Counted from the stretch's first letter, positions 36,249 through 45,981 are shown. The stretch is 64,000 nucleotides of DNA from Alphaproteobacteria bacterium (GCA_030431335.1 JAUIJH010000007.1:1-64000); one strand, 5' to 3'. The notes: generated from the letters alone by a model not told the origin. Made by a program: numbers and translations.

Positions 36249-38024
36249 ATGTGTGGGATTTGCGGCGAGATCACGTTCGATGGCTCGCCGGCTTCGGCCA
36301 GACGGGTGGCCGCGATGGCGGATGCGATGGCACCGCGCGGCCCGGACGGGGCCGGCGTGGTGGCGCGCGACCGGGTGGCATTCGGCCATCGCCGGCTCAA
36401 GATCATCGACCTGTCGGTGCGCTCGGCGCAGCCGATGGTGGATCCCGTGCTCGGCCTCACCATCGTGTTCAACGGCTGCATCTATAACTACCCCGAGCTG
36501 CGCAAGGAGTTGGAGGCGAAGGGCTATACGTTCTTCTCCTCCGGCGACACCGAAGTGATCCTGAAGGCGTATCACGCCTGGGGGCCGCACTGCGTGGAGA
36601 AGTTCCACGGCATGTTCGCGTTCGCCATCCACGAGCGCGAGACGGGCCGCGTGGTGCTCGCGCGCGACCGGTTCGGCATCAAGCCGTTCTACTATGCCCA
36701 GAGCGGTCAGAGCCTGCGGTTCGCCTCCTCGCTGCAGGCCATCCTGGCGGGCGGCGACGTCGATACCTCGATCGATCCGGTCGGCCTCAACCACTACATG
36801 AGCTTCCACGCGGTGGTGCCGCCGCCGCGCACCATCCTCAACGGCGTGAAAAAGCTGCCGCCGGCGACGCTGCGCACCATCGAGCCGGACGGCCGCTTCA
36901 GCGACGAGGTGTACTGGCGCATCAGCTACGAGCGCACCAGCGAGGACGTGGAGACGCCGGCCGAGGTGTGGCGCGACCGGGTGCTGGAGGCGCTGCGCAC
37001 GGCGGTCGACCGGCGCATGGTGGCGGACGTGCCGGTGGGGGTGCTGCTGTCGGGCGGTGTCGATTCGTCCGTGATCGTCGCGCTCCTCGCCGAGGCTGGG
37101 CAGCAGGGGCTCAAGACCTTCTCCATCGGCTTCGAGGACGCGCACGGCGAAGTGGGCAACGAGTACCAGTACTCGGACCTGATCGCGGAGCGCTTCGGCA
37201 CCGACCACCACAAGATCTTCATCCCGTCCTCGGAGATGATCGAGGCAATGCCCGCGACCGTCGGCGCCATGCACGAGCCGATGGTCTCCTACGACAACGT
37301 GGGCTTCTTCCTGCTGTCGCGGGAGGTGGCCAAGCATATCAAGGTGGTGCAGTCCGGCCAGGGGGCGGACGAGGTGTTCGGCGGCTATCACTGGTATCCG
37401 CCGATGGCGTCGGCCAACGACCCGTTCGAGAGCTACCGCAACGCCTTCTTCGACCGCTCCTTCCAGCGCATGACCGAGGAAGTGTCGCCGCGCTACCTGC
37501 CCGACCATGACGCGGCGGGCGAATTCGTGCGCTCGCACTTCAACCTGCCGGGGGCGGACGATCCGGTCGACAAGGCGCTGCGCATCGATTCCACCGTGAT
37601 GCTGGTGGACGACCCGGTGAAGCGCGTCGACGCGATGACCATGGCCTGGGGCCTGGAGGCGCGCGTGCCGTTCCTCGACCATGAGCTGTGCGAGCTGGCC
37701 GCGCGCGTGCCGCCGCAGCACAAGCTCGCCCAGGGCGGCAAGGGCGTCCTCAAGGACGTCGCGCGCCTGCTGGTGCCGCACGAGGTGATCGACCGCAAGA
37801 AGGGCTACTTCCCGGTGCCGGCGCTGAAATACATTTCCGGCCCGGTGCTCGACATGGTGCGCGGCGTGATGGACGCGCCGGCGGCACGCGATCGAGGGTT
37901 GTTCCAGCCGGCCTATCTGGAGCGGCTGTTTGCAGATCCGCCTGCCCATATTACACCGCTACGCGGATCGGAACTGTGGCAAGTGGCGCTGTTGGAGATG
38001 TGGCTTCAGGCGCACGACATATGA
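36249..38024 (+). CDS. asnO: N-acetylglutaminylglutamine amidotransferase (AsnB-like)
   Basis: A 591-residue glutamine amidotransferase of the asparagine synthase type. Cys2 (MCGICGE) is the nucleophile of the glutaminase domain, which shows RGPDGAG, FNGCIYNY and SSGDTEVI. The synthetase domain has the ATP-pyrophosphatase loop LLSGGVDSS near 268-276 and GQGADEVFGGYHWYP near 375-389. The GGYHWYP signature and the next two genes identify the NAGGN branch rather than asparagine synthesis. It should amidate N-acetylglutaminylglutamine to the osmolyte NAGGN amide, as described for Sinorhizobium and Pseudomonas. The ATG is fixed by Cys2. Confidence 0.93.
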   Translation: MCGICGEITFDGSPASARRVAAMADAMAPRGPDGAGVVARDRVAFGHRRLKIIDLSVRSAQPMVDPVLGLTIVFNGCIYNYPELRKELEAKGYTFFSSGDTEVILKAYHAWGPHCVEKFHGMFAFAIHERETGRVVLARDRFGIKPFYYAQSGQSLRFASSLQAILAGGDVDTSIDPVGLNHYMSFHAVVPPPRTILNGVKKLPPATLRTIEPDGRFSDEVYWRISYERTSEDVETPAEVWRDRVLEALRTAVDRRMVADVPVGVLLSGGVDSSVIVALLAEAGQQGLKTFSIGFEDAHGEVGNEYQYSDLIAERFGTDHHKIFIPSSEMIEAMPATVGAMHEPMVSYDNVGFFLLSREVAKHIKVVQSGQGADEVFGGYHWYPPMASANDPFESYRNAFFDRSFQRMTEEVSPRYLPDHDAAGEFVRSHFNLPGADDPVDKALRIDSTVMLVDDPVKRVDAMTMAWGLEARVPFLDHELCELAARVPPQHKLAQGGKGVLKDVARLLVPHEVIDRKKGYFPVPALKYISGPVLDMVRGVMDAPAARDRGLFQPAYLERLFADPPAHITPLRGSELWQVALLEMWLQAHDI

Positions 38025-38034
38025 GCGGGGCTCG

Positions 38035-39822
38035 ATGATGAGCAAGACGTCCCACGCACTGGCCGATCGTTTGCGCCGCAACCATGAGCGAACGCACGGT
38101 ACGGATCAGCCCACCGGTCCCGACCTCACCAATGTCGGGCTGGATTGCGGGTGGGGTACGCTGCATTTCGCGCACACCTACAACTCGCCCGACGATCTCG
38201 CCGAGGCGATGCGCCGGGAGGGGCCCGGCCGTCGCGACATCGCCTTCTACGTGCGTGAGCCGCACGTGATGCTGTCGGCCGCGCCGCTGGAATTGTTCCT
38301 GGATCCGAGCCACGCCTATCGGCTGGACCTGTCGACCTACCGTCCCGCCCGCCAGCAGCGGACCGGCTTCACCGTCCGCCGCCTGACGAGCCTGGAGGAC
38401 GCCGAAGCCGTCAACACCATCTACCGCGCGCGCGGCATGGTGCCGGTTCGGCCGGATTTCTTCTGGAAGAAGCGCGACAGCCGCGCCTTTTCCTATCTCG
38501 TCGCCGAGGACGACATCACCGGCGAGATCGTCGGCACGGTCACCGGGATCGACCATTTCCGGGCGTTCGGCGAGCCCCATCACGGCTCCTCGCTGTGGTG
38601 CCTGGCCGTCGACCCGCAATGCCGCCATTCGGGCGTCGGCGAGCAGCTCGTGCGCCGCCTCGCGGAGATCTTCCAGGCGCGCGGCGTCGCCACGCTCGAC
38701 CTTTCGGTGCTGCACGACAACGATCTGGCCATCCAGCTCTACGAAAAGCTCGGCTTCCGCCGCGAGCCGGTGTTCACCATCAAGCGCAAGAACCCCATCA
38801 ACGAGCGCCTGTTCGCCGGCCCCGCGCCGACGGACGACCTCAACCCCTACGCCCTCATCATCGTCAAGGAGGCCTGGCGGCGCGGCATCGACGTGGAGCT
38901 GACCGACGCGGCCAACGGGTTCTTCCGCCTGACCTATGGCGGGCGCTCGATCCGTTGCCGGGAATCGCTCTCGGAACTGACCTCGGCCGTCGCCATGTCG
39001 ATCTGCGACGACAAGGCCGTCTCGCGCCGCGTGGTGGAGCGCGCCGGCATCGCCGTGCCGGACGAGGTGGAGGTGGCGAATGCGCAGGAGATCGCCGCCG
39101 TCCTGGAGCGTCACGAGCGCGTGGTGGTCAAGCCCGCGCGCGGCGAGCAGGGGCGCGGAATTTCCGTCGGCCTCAAGGCGGGGGACGACCTGGAAGTCGC
39201 CTACAAGCTGGCGCGCGACGTGTGCGACCGGGTGCTGGTGGAGGAATTCGTCGCCGGCGACGATCTGCGCCTTGTGGTCATCGACCATCGCCTGGTGGCG
39301 GCGGCGGTGCGCAAGCCGGCCCGCGTGTTCGGCGACGGCAAGAGCACGGCGCGGGTGCTGATCGAAAAGCACAGCCGCCGGCGCTCGGCCGCCACCGGCG
39401 GCGAGGCGACGCTCGTCATCGACGGCGAAGTCGAGCGCTGCCTGCGCGACAGCGGGGTGACGCTCGACACCGTCATCGAGGAGGGGCGCGAGCTGGAGGT
39501 GCGCCGCACCGCCAACCTGCACACCGGCGGCACCATCCACGACGTGACCGATCACGTGCATCCGGCGCTGGTGGATGCCGCCGTGCGGGTGTCGCGCGCC
39601 ATTGACATTCCTGTGGTCGGCGTGGATTTCATCGTGCGTTCGCACCGCGAGCCGGAGTATCGCTTCATCGAGGCGAACGAGCGGCCGGGCCTTGCCAATC
39701 ACGAGCCGCAGCCGACCGCCGAACGCTTCGTCGACCTGTTGTTTCCGCAGTCGATGCCCTATGACGCGCGGCGAGCGGCCAACCGCAGAGCAGAGGAAAC
39801 GCAACCGCCTTGTCCCGTCTGA
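38035..39822 (+). CDS. ngg: N-acetylglutaminylglutamine synthetase (GNAT plus ATP-grasp)
   Basis: A 595-residue two-domain enzyme. An N-terminal GNAT acetyltransferase domain (about 110-260) shows the acetyl-CoA loop region LAVDPQCRHSGVGEQLVRRL and a YEKLGFRREP end. A C-terminal ATP-grasp domain (about 290-580) shows VVVKPARGEQGRGISVG, VEEFVAGDDLRLVVID and EANERPGL. It acetylates glutamine and ligates a second glutamine to make the dipeptide amidated by the preceding enzyme. Start is the first of two adjacent ATGs, 11 bases after the amidotransferase stop. The pairing and order are those of the known NAGGN operons. Confidence 0.93.
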   Translation: MMSKTSHALADRLRRNHERTHGTDQPTGPDLTNVGLDCGWGTLHFAHTYNSPDDLAEAMRREGPGRRDIAFYVREPHVMLSAAPLELFLDPSHAYRLDLSTYRPARQQRTGFTVRRLTSLEDAEAVNTIYRARGMVPVRPDFFWKKRDSRAFSYLVAEDDITGEIVGTVTGIDHFRAFGEPHHGSSLWCLAVDPQCRHSGVGEQLVRRLAEIFQARGVATLDLSVLHDNDLAIQLYEKLGFRREPVFTIKRKNPINERLFAGPAPTDDLNPYALIIVKEAWRRGIDVELTDAANGFFRLTYGGRSIRCRESLSELTSAVAMSICDDKAVSRRVVERAGIAVPDEVEVANAQEIAAVLERHERVVVKPARGEQGRGISVGLKAGDDLEVAYKLARDVCDRVLVEEFVAGDDLRLVVIDHRLVAAAVRKPARVFGDGKSTARVLIEKHSRRRSAATGGEATLVIDGEVERCLRDSGVTLDTVIEEGRELEVRRTANLHTGGTIHDVTDHVHPALVDAAVRVSRAIDIPVVGVDFIVRSHREPEYRFIEANERPGLANHEPQPTAERFVDLLFPQSMPYDARRAANRRAEETQPPCPV

Positions 39823-40961
39823 CCATCGACACGGTTTACCTGAAGGACACGCTGGCGGAGCTTTTGTCGATCGCCTCGCCCACCGGCTATACCGACACCA
39901 TCGTGCGGGCGGCGGTGGCGGAGTTGCGCCGTCTCGGCGTCGAGATGGAAGTCACCCGCCGCGGGGCGATCCGGGCGCGGCTGCGTGGCAAGAGCGCCCG
40001 CGGCGCCCGCGCGATGATCGCCCATCTCGACACCCTCGGCGCCCAGGTGAAGATGCTGAAGGACAACGGGCGGCTGGAGCTGGTGCCGGTCGGCACCTGG
40101 TCGGCCCGCTTCGCCGAGGGGGCCCGCGTCACCGTCTTCACCGACCAGGGCGCCTATCGCGGCACCATCTTGCCGCTCAAGGCCAGCGGCCACGTCTTCA
40201 ACGACGAGATCGACACCCAGCCCGTCGCCTGGACCAACCTCGAGCTGCGCGTCGACCTGCCGGTGCGCGGAGCGGCTGATCTGGTCAAGTTCGGCTTTTC
40301 GATCGGCGATCTCGTCGCCATCGACCCGCAGCCGGAGTTCATGGACAACGACTTCATCGTCTCGCGCCATCTGGACGACAAGGCGGGCGTGGCGATCCTG
40401 TTCGCGACGCTGGAGGCGCTGATCCGCGAGAAGGCGGAGCTGCCGGTCGATCTCTTCATCCTGTTTTCCATCGCCGAGGAGGTGGGCATCGGCGGGGCCT
40501 CGGTGCTGACCGACGACATCGCCTCGCTGATCACGGTGGACAACGGCACCTCCGCGCCCGGTCAGGCGAGCGCGGAATTCGGCGTCACCATCGCGATGGC
40601 CGACCAGGCCGGACCGTTCGACTTCCACCTCACCAACAAGCTGGTGAAGCTGTGCCAGGACAACGAGATCCGCTACCAGAAGGACATCTTCCGCTACTAC
40701 CGCTCCGATAGCGCCGCCGCGCTGGAGGCGGGCTGGGATGTGCGCACCTCGCTGGTGGCGTTCGGCATCGACGCCTCGCACGGCTACGAGCGGATACACC
40801 TGCACGCCCTGCGCTCCATCGCCGAACTGTTGACCGCATTCGCGCAAAGCCCTGTCGAAATCGCGCGCGACAAGGCACATTTCAGTTCCATCGCCGGCTT
40901 CCCATCGCAGCCGATGGAGGATGCCGACGTTTACCCCGCGCCCGAAAAGCCTCCCATTTAG
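39810..40961 (+). CDS. NAGGN-operon M42-family metallopeptidase
   Basis: A 383-residue M42-type aminopeptidase homologue. Metal and catalytic residues are visible: H72 and D74 in AHLDTLG, D189/D190 in RHLDDKAG, E223/E224 in AEEVGIGG, D244 in TVDNG and H324 in ASHGYERIH. The binuclear zinc site therefore appears intact. This subfamily always travels with the two NAGGN genes and may tune or recycle the dipeptide; its exact role is unsettled. The start is TTG, inside the end of the synthetase gene (13-base overlap), with GAGGAA upstream; no nearby ATG fits. Confidence 0.9.
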   Translation: MSRLTIDTVYLKDTLAELLSIASPTGYTDTIVRAAVAELRRLGVEMEVTRRGAIRARLRGKSARGARAMIAHLDTLGAQVKMLKDNGRLELVPVGTWSARFAEGARVTVFTDQGAYRGTILPLKASGHVFNDEIDTQPVAWTNLELRVDLPVRGAADLVKFGFSIGDLVAIDPQPEFMDNDFIVSRHLDDKAGVAILFATLEALIREKAELPVDLFILFSIAEEVGIGGASVLTDDIASLITVDNGTSAPGQASAEFGVTIAMADQAGPFDFHLTNKLVKLCQDNEIRYQKDIFRYYRSDSAAALEAGWDVRTSLVAFGIDASHGYERIHLHALRSIAELLTAFAQSPVEIARDKAHFSSIAGFPSQPMEDADVYPAPEKPPI

Positions 40962-42356
40962 ATGACGATCGAAACCATCGGCCAAACCGACGAACTTGCA
41001 GCGCTGTGCGAACGCCTGGCGCACGCGCCGTTCGTCACCGTCGACACCGAATTCATGCGCGAGACGACGTTCTGGCCCAAGCTGTGCCTGATCCAGATCG
41101 CCTCGGCGGACGAAGCGGCCATCATCGATCCGCTGGTCGAGGGGCTGTCGCTGGAGCCGCTGTTCGGGCTCCTCGACAATGAGGCGGTAGTCAAGGTGTT
41201 CCACGCCGCGCGGCAGGACATCGAGATCTTCCACCACCTGTCGGGCCGGGTGCCGCAGCCGATCTTCGACACCCAGGTCGCCGCCATGGTGTGCGGCTTC
41301 GGCGACAGCGTCGCCTACGACCAGATCGTGATGCGGGTGACGGGGCACACGGTGGACAAGTCGTCCCGCTTCACCAACTGGGCCGAGCGGCCGTTGACGG
41401 AGGCGCAGCTCACCTACGCGCTGGCCGACGTGACGCATCTGCGCGACGTCTATCTCCACCTGCGCGACGCGTTGCAGCGCGCCGACCGGGAGGAATGGGT
41501 TGCCGAGGAGATGGCCGTGCTGGCCTCGCCGGCGACCTACGACCTCAAGCCGGAGGACGCGTGGCGCCGCTTGAAGTCGCGCGCCCGCCAGCCGATGGAA
41601 CTGGCGGTGTTGCAGGAGATCGCGGCGTTGCGCGAGCGCGAGGCGCGCCAGCGCGACGTGCCGCGCAACCGCGTGATGAAGGACGATCTGATCTACGAGA
41701 TCGCGCTGCAGCGGCCGGCGAGCCAGGCCGCGATGGGGCGCCTGCGCGCCGCGCCGAAGGGGTTCGAGCGCTCGCGGCTCGGCCAGCTCATCGCGGAGAC
41801 GGTGGCCGAGGTGGCCGAGCGTCCGCCCGAAAGCATGCCGAGCCTCCCCAAGCGCAAGCCGAGCATCGAGGGCGCCAACTCCGCCGTCGAGCTGATGAAG
41901 GTGCTGCTGAAGCTGTCGGCCGAGGCGCACGGCGTGGCGCCCAAGGTGCTCGCGACGGTGGACGATCTGGAAACCATCGTCTCCGGCGGTGAAGCGCCGG
42001 CCCTCAGCGGCTGGCGCCGCGTCGTCTTCGGCGAGGCGGCCTTGCGGCTTCGGGCGGGCGAGATCGCCATCGCCTTCGACGGCCGCAATCTGCGCACCAT
42101 CGAATGCGAGCGCCCGGTCAATCCGCCGCCTCCCTCCGGCAAGTCACGCCGGCGCAAGCGCAAGTCGAAGCCCACCGACGCGCCCGAGACGGCCGATGCC
42201 CTCGCGACGGGCGATGCGCCCGAGACTGGCAATGCCCCCGAAATGGGCGATGCCCCCGAGAGTGGCGCCGCCGCCGAGGCAGGCAGCGCTCCCGAGACGG
42301 GCGAGGGCGCCGCGGCGCCCGACACTCCGGCGCCGGACGCTCCCGAGCGCCAGTAG
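40962..42356 (+). CDS. rnd: Ribonuclease D with an acidic repeat tail
   Basis: A 464-residue DEDD-family 3'-5' exoribonuclease that trims tRNA precursors. DEDD residues: D28 and E30 in VDTEFMRE, D86 in AARQDIEIF, and Y152/D156 in YALADVTHL. One HRDC domain follows at about 212-285. The last ~70 residues are not standard: a basic KSRRRKRKSK patch leads into an acidic, Ala/Pro/Gly-rich tail of imperfect GDAPETGNAPE-type repeats. The ATG follows the M42 stop with no gap, so it may ride on the NAGGN transcript. Confidence 0.93.
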   Translation: MTIETIGQTDELAALCERLAHAPFVTVDTEFMRETTFWPKLCLIQIASADEAAIIDPLVEGLSLEPLFGLLDNEAVVKVFHAARQDIEIFHHLSGRVPQPIFDTQVAAMVCGFGDSVAYDQIVMRVTGHTVDKSSRFTNWAERPLTEAQLTYALADVTHLRDVYLHLRDALQRADREEWVAEEMAVLASPATYDLKPEDAWRRLKSRARQPMELAVLQEIAALREREARQRDVPRNRVMKDDLIYEIALQRPASQAAMGRLRAAPKGFERSRLGQLIAETVAEVAERPPESMPSLPKRKPSIEGANSAVELMKVLLKLSAEAHGVAPKVLATVDDLETIVSGGEAPALSGWRRVVFGEAALRLRAGEIAIAFDGRNLRTIECERPVNPPPPSGKSRRRKRKSKPTDAPETADALATGDAPETGNAPEMGDAPESGAAAEAGSAPETGEGAAAPDTPAPDAPERQ

Positions 42357-42388
42357 CGCCGATGGGCGGCCATGTCCCCCGATAGAGC

Positions 42389-42412
42389 GGGACGGCGCAC
42401 GGGCGCCGTCCG
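42389..42412. terminator. Hairpin between convergent rnd and SDR genes
   Basis: GGACGGCGC (42390-42398) pairs perfectly with GCGCCGTCC (42403-42411) around the loop ACGG. It lies in the 63-base gap between two converging genes and probably ends both transcripts, although no T-tract is present. Confidence 0.55.
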
Positions 42413-42419
42413 CCTTGCG

Positions 42420-43268
42420 CTACTTGTCGAGCTTGGCAAACTGCGCGAAGGCGTCCGCATAGTCCGGATCCCAGCGCGACAGGGGCGTGCGGTTCTCCAC
42501 GATGTCCCCCGCCGCCCACAGGATGCGCCGCTCGTCGAGGGCGCGCGAGACGTCGTTGTCGGGACACAGGATGTAGAAGTCGCCGTCGGCCATGCGGGCC
42601 ATCATGAAATCGGCGGTCTGGTCGGCCGTCCACGCGCCGGCGGGCTTTTCGGTGCGTCCGCCCGCCGCGAGCGGGGTGAAGACGAAGCCGGGGATCAACA
42701 GATGCACCGAGATCGGCTTGCCGGTGCTGCGCATCTCGTGGGCGAGCGCCTCGGTGAACACCTTCACCCCCGCCTTCGACACGTTGTAGGCCGGATCGCC
42801 CGGCGGGGTGGTGATCCCCTGCTTGGAGCCGGTGTTGATGACGATCCCCGGACGGCCGCGCTCGACCATCTGCGGCACGAACACCTGGGCGCCGTTGATC
42901 ACGCCCCACAGGTTCACCGCCAGCACCTTCTGCCAGTTCTCGGCCGGGCCGAAGATGGCGCTGCCCGGCTGCACGCCGGCGTTGTTCATCAACACATCGG
43001 TGCCGCCGAAGCGGGTGGCGACGGCATCGCGCAGCCCTTCCAGCTCGGCGCGCACGCTCACGTCGGTGGCGCGTGTCATCACCTCGGCGCCCTGGGTGGC
43101 CGCCTGCCGCACCGCGTCGGCGGCGGCTGCCAGACGGTCCTCGCCGAGGTCGGCAAGGCACACGTTGAGGCCGAGGGCGGCGAAGCGCTTGGCCGCCGCC
43201 AGGCCGATGCCGCTGGCGCCGCCCGTCACAACGGCGGTGCCGCCGGCTTTGAGAGCCTCTTGGGTCAT
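42420..43268 (-). CDS. Short-chain dehydrogenase/reductase (SDR)
   Basis: A 282-residue classical SDR: TGGASGIG near 16-23, LADLG marking NAD preference, NNAGVQPG near 95-102, catalytic S in NTGSKQG and YNVSK. The C-terminal half is longer than in FabG proteins, with WTADQTADFMMARMADGDFYILCPD, a pattern found in SDRs acting on bulkier or aromatic substrates. Start has GGGAGG seven bases upstream. It lies 32 bases after the M20 peptidase gene on the same strand, so they likely share a transcript. Substrate unknown. Confidence 0.88.
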   Translation of the reverse strand: MTQEALKAGGTAVVTGGASGIGLAAAKRFAALGLNVCLADLGEDRLAAAADAVRQAATQGAEVMTRATDVSVRAELEGLRDAVATRFGGTDVLMNNAGVQPGSAIFGPAENWQKVLAVNLWGVINGAQVFVPQMVERGRPGIVINTGSKQGITTPPGDPAYNVSKAGVKVFTEALAHEMRSTGKPISVHLLIPGFVFTPLAAGGRTEKPAGAWTADQTADFMMARMADGDFYILCPDNDVSRALDERRILWAAGDIVENRTPLSRWDPDYADAFAQFAKLDK

Positions 43269-43300
43269 GGTGTTTCCTCCCGGTTCGATCCGGCGTCGTG

Positions 43301-44449
43301 TCAACGGCAGCTCTGGGCGAGCTTGCCGAGGAAGGAGACGCAGCGCTCGAGCTGCATCAGCGGGATGGCCTCGTCCGGCTGATGCGCCTGGCCGTTGGTG
43401 CCGGGGCCGACGATGATCGCCGGCATGCCCGCGTTCTGGAAAATGCCCGCCTCGGTGCCGTAGGGCACGATGCGCACGTGGTTGGCGCCGGTCAGCGACA
43501 GCATCTCGGACTCGATGTTCGGGTCGTCGTTGCGCCTCAGCGCCGGGATGCGCGCCTGCACGTCGACGGAAATGCCGGTGGCGGGGTCGATCGCCTTCAT
43601 CGCCGGCTCCAGCGTGCGCGCGTGCGCCTGCATCCGCTCCAGCACGGCCAGGTCGCTCTCGCCCGGAATGATGCGCATCTCCCAGAAGAAGCGGCACTCC
43701 TCGGCGACGATGTTGCCGTGCAGGCCGCCCATGATCTGGTTGACCTGGATGGTGGAGTAGGGCGGCTCGATCCCCTCGATCTGCGGCCCGGCGCGCATTT
43801 CGGCGCGGATGCGGTTGATCTCGCCGATGAGCTCGGCGGCGATCATCACCGCGTTGACGTATTTGTCGGGCTGGGAGGAGTGGCCGGGCTTGCCGCGCAC
43901 GGTGGTCCAGCCGATGAGGCCGCCCTTGTGCGCGCCGACGACGCCCATCTCGCTCGATTCGCCGATCACCGCCAGGCGCGGCTTCATGTCGGAGGCGCCG
44001 AGCCATTCGGCCATCTCGCGTACGCCCGTGCAGCCCACCTCCTCGTCGTAGGAGAAGGCGAGGTGGATGGGTCGCGAGAGCGGTGCCTTGGCCATCTCCG
44101 GCAGGGCGGCGAGGCAGGAGGCGAGGAAGCCCTTCATGTCGGAGGCGCCGCGGCCGACCAGCCAGCCGTCGCGCTCGCGCAGCGTCCACGGGTCGCCCGT
44201 CCACGCCTGGCCCTCGGTGGGGACGACGTCGGTGTGGCCCGAAAGCGCGATGCCTCCGGCCACTTCCGGCCCGATGGTGACGAGCAGGCTCGCCTTGTCG
44301 CCGGCCTCGTTGGAGAAGCGGCGGAACGTCGCGCCATAGGGTTTTGCCGTCTCTTCCACGTAGTCGAGCAGGTCGAGGTTGGAGGAGACGCTGATGGTGG
44401 GGAAGGAGACGAGCTTGGCGAGATGTTCGGCGACGTTCGCGGTCGACAT
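43301..44449 (-). CDS. M20 peptidase, acetylornithine deacetylase-like
   Basis: A 382-residue M20A metallohydrolase. Zinc-site motifs: SGHTDVVP near 70-77, GRGASDMKGF near 97-106 (bridging Asp) and YDEEVGCTG near 131-139 (catalytic Glu-Glu), with a dimerisation lid domain around 178-290 and a distal GTEAGIFQNAG with TNGQAHQPDE at the end. This pattern is that of ArgE (N-acetylornithine to ornithine). A deacylase with a different amide substrate remains possible since no arginine genes are near. Divergent from a second M20 peptidase across a 146-base gap. Confidence 0.85.
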   Translation of the reverse strand: MSTANVAEHLAKLVSFPTISVSSNLDLLDYVEETAKPYGATFRRFSNEAGDKASLLVTIGPEVAGGIALSGHTDVVPTEGQAWTGDPWTLRERDGWLVGRGASDMKGFLASCLAALPEMAKAPLSRPIHLAFSYDEEVGCTGVREMAEWLGASDMKPRLAVIGESSEMGVVGAHKGGLIGWTTVRGKPGHSSQPDKYVNAVMIAAELIGEINRIRAEMRAGPQIEGIEPPYSTIQVNQIMGGLHGNIVAEECRFFWEMRIIPGESDLAVLERMQAHARTLEPAMKAIDPATGISVDVQARIPALRRNDDPNIESEMLSLTGANHVRIVPYGTEAGIFQNAGMPAIIVGPGTNGQAHQPDEAIPLMQLERCVSFLGKLAQSCR

Positions 44450-44595
44450 GGAAACTCCGGAATTGCGGGGTTCCGCCGGCGGGGGAGCTGCGAAAGAGCC
44501 CTGCGACCGGTCGGGGAGCTTGAGCTAAGCAGCTCCATCGCCGACTGTCGAGCGCATGGCCCGGCACCGGCCGGCATCGATACGAAAGGACGACC

Positions 44596-45981
44596 ATGAG
44601 CCGAGAGGCAGCCATCGCCAACGCCGAGGAGGCTTTCAGGACGGGTGCGTTCCGGGAGGTTCTGGAGCGCCGCGTCGCCATCCACACCGAAAGCCGGCGG
44701 CCCGACCGCGGCGACGTGCTCGCCGCCTATCTCACCGACGAGATGGCGCCCTCGCTGCAGGCGATGGGCTTCGCCACCGAGCTTTTGCACGAAGATGCCT
44801 CACCCGCCCCCTACCTCTTCGCCGAGCGCGACGAGGGCGCGCCCATCACCGTCTTCGTCTACGGCCACGGCGATGTGGTGAACGGGCAGGAGGCGGAGTG
44901 GCACGCCGGCCTCTCGCCGTGGACCATCACCGACCGCGACGGGGTCTGGTACGGGCGCGGGGTGGCCGACAACAAGGGCCAGCACACCGTCAATTTCGAG
45001 GCGCTGAAGGCGGTGCTCGCGGCGCGGGGCAAGCTCGGTTTCAACGCCAAGATCCTGGTGGACATGGGCGAGGAGACCGGCAGCCCCGGCCTGCGCGAAC
45101 TCGCCGAGCGGCACAAGGAGCGCTTCGCGGCCGACGTTCTCGTCGCCTCCGACGGGCCGCGCTTCGCCGCCAGCCGGCCGACGCTGTTCATGGGCTCGCG
45201 CGCGGGCATCGACATCATCATGACGGTGGCGCCGCGCGAGGGTGCGCACCATTCGGGCAACTGGGGCGGGCTCCTGTCCAACCCGGCGATCCGCCTGTCC
45301 CATGCCATTGCCGCGATCGTCGGGCCCACCGGCCAGATCAAGGTGAAGGGGTGGACGCCGCCCGAGATCATGCCCTCGATCCGCCGCGCGCTCGCGGGGC
45401 TCGAACTTGCGCCGGGGCCGGACGAGCCGGCCATCGATCCCGCCTGGGGCGAGCCGGGGCTCACCAAGGTCGAGCAGGTGTATGCCTGGTGCTCCTTCGA
45501 GGTGCTCACCTTCCTCACCGGCGATCCGGACGCGCCCCAGAGCGCTATTCCCGACAAGGCGTGGGCGCGCTGCCAGCTCCGCTTCACCGCCGACGTGGAG
45601 CCGCAGGACGTGATCCCGGCCCTGCGCGCCCATCTCGACGCGGCCGGCTTCGACGATGTGGCCCTGGAGCGCGGCCGCCAGTCGATGGTGCGCGCGACGC
45701 GGCTCGACCCGGAGGACCCCTGGGTGGTGCGCGCGGCGCGCTCGATCGAGGAGACGCTGGGCGAGCCGCCGATGGTGCTGCCCAATTTCGGCGGCACACT
45801 GCCCAACGACATCTTCGCCGAGGTGGTCGGCATGAAGACGCTGTGGGTGCCGCATTCCTATCCGGGCTGCTCCCAGCACGCGCCCAACGAGCACGTGCCC
45901 GCCCACATCTTCGAGGAGGGCCTCAAGATAATGGCGGGCCTCTACTACGACCTCGGCGAAGCGGGGGAGTGGCCCGACTAG
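44596..45981 (+). CDS. M20-family dipeptidase
   Basis: A 461-residue M20 metallopeptidase of the longer dipeptidase/carnosinase-like branch. YGHGDVV near 94-100, GRGVADNKGQ near 120-129 and MGEETGSPG near 157-165 give the zinc and catalytic residues. A bigger lid domain (about 205-360) separates it from the ArgE-like neighbour, and HVPAHIFEEGLKIMAGL closes the protein. Expected to hydrolyse dipeptides or N-acyl amino acids in the cytoplasm. Start ATG has AAAGGACG just upstream. Converges on tpiA. Confidence 0.87.
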   Translation: MSREAAIANAEEAFRTGAFREVLERRVAIHTESRRPDRGDVLAAYLTDEMAPSLQAMGFATELLHEDASPAPYLFAERDEGAPITVFVYGHGDVVNGQEAEWHAGLSPWTITDRDGVWYGRGVADNKGQHTVNFEALKAVLAARGKLGFNAKILVDMGEETGSPGLRELAERHKERFAADVLVASDGPRFAASRPTLFMGSRAGIDIIMTVAPREGAHHSGNWGGLLSNPAIRLSHAIAAIVGPTGQIKVKGWTPPEIMPSIRRALAGLELAPGPDEPAIDPAWGEPGLTKVEQVYAWCSFEVLTFLTGDPDAPQSAIPDKAWARCQLRFTADVEPQDVIPALRAHLDAAGFDDVALERGRQSMVRATRLDPEDPWVVRAARSIEETLGEPPMVLPNFGGTLPNDIFAEVVGMKTLWVPHSYPGCSQHAPNEHVPAHIFEEGLKIMAGLYYDLGEAGEWPD

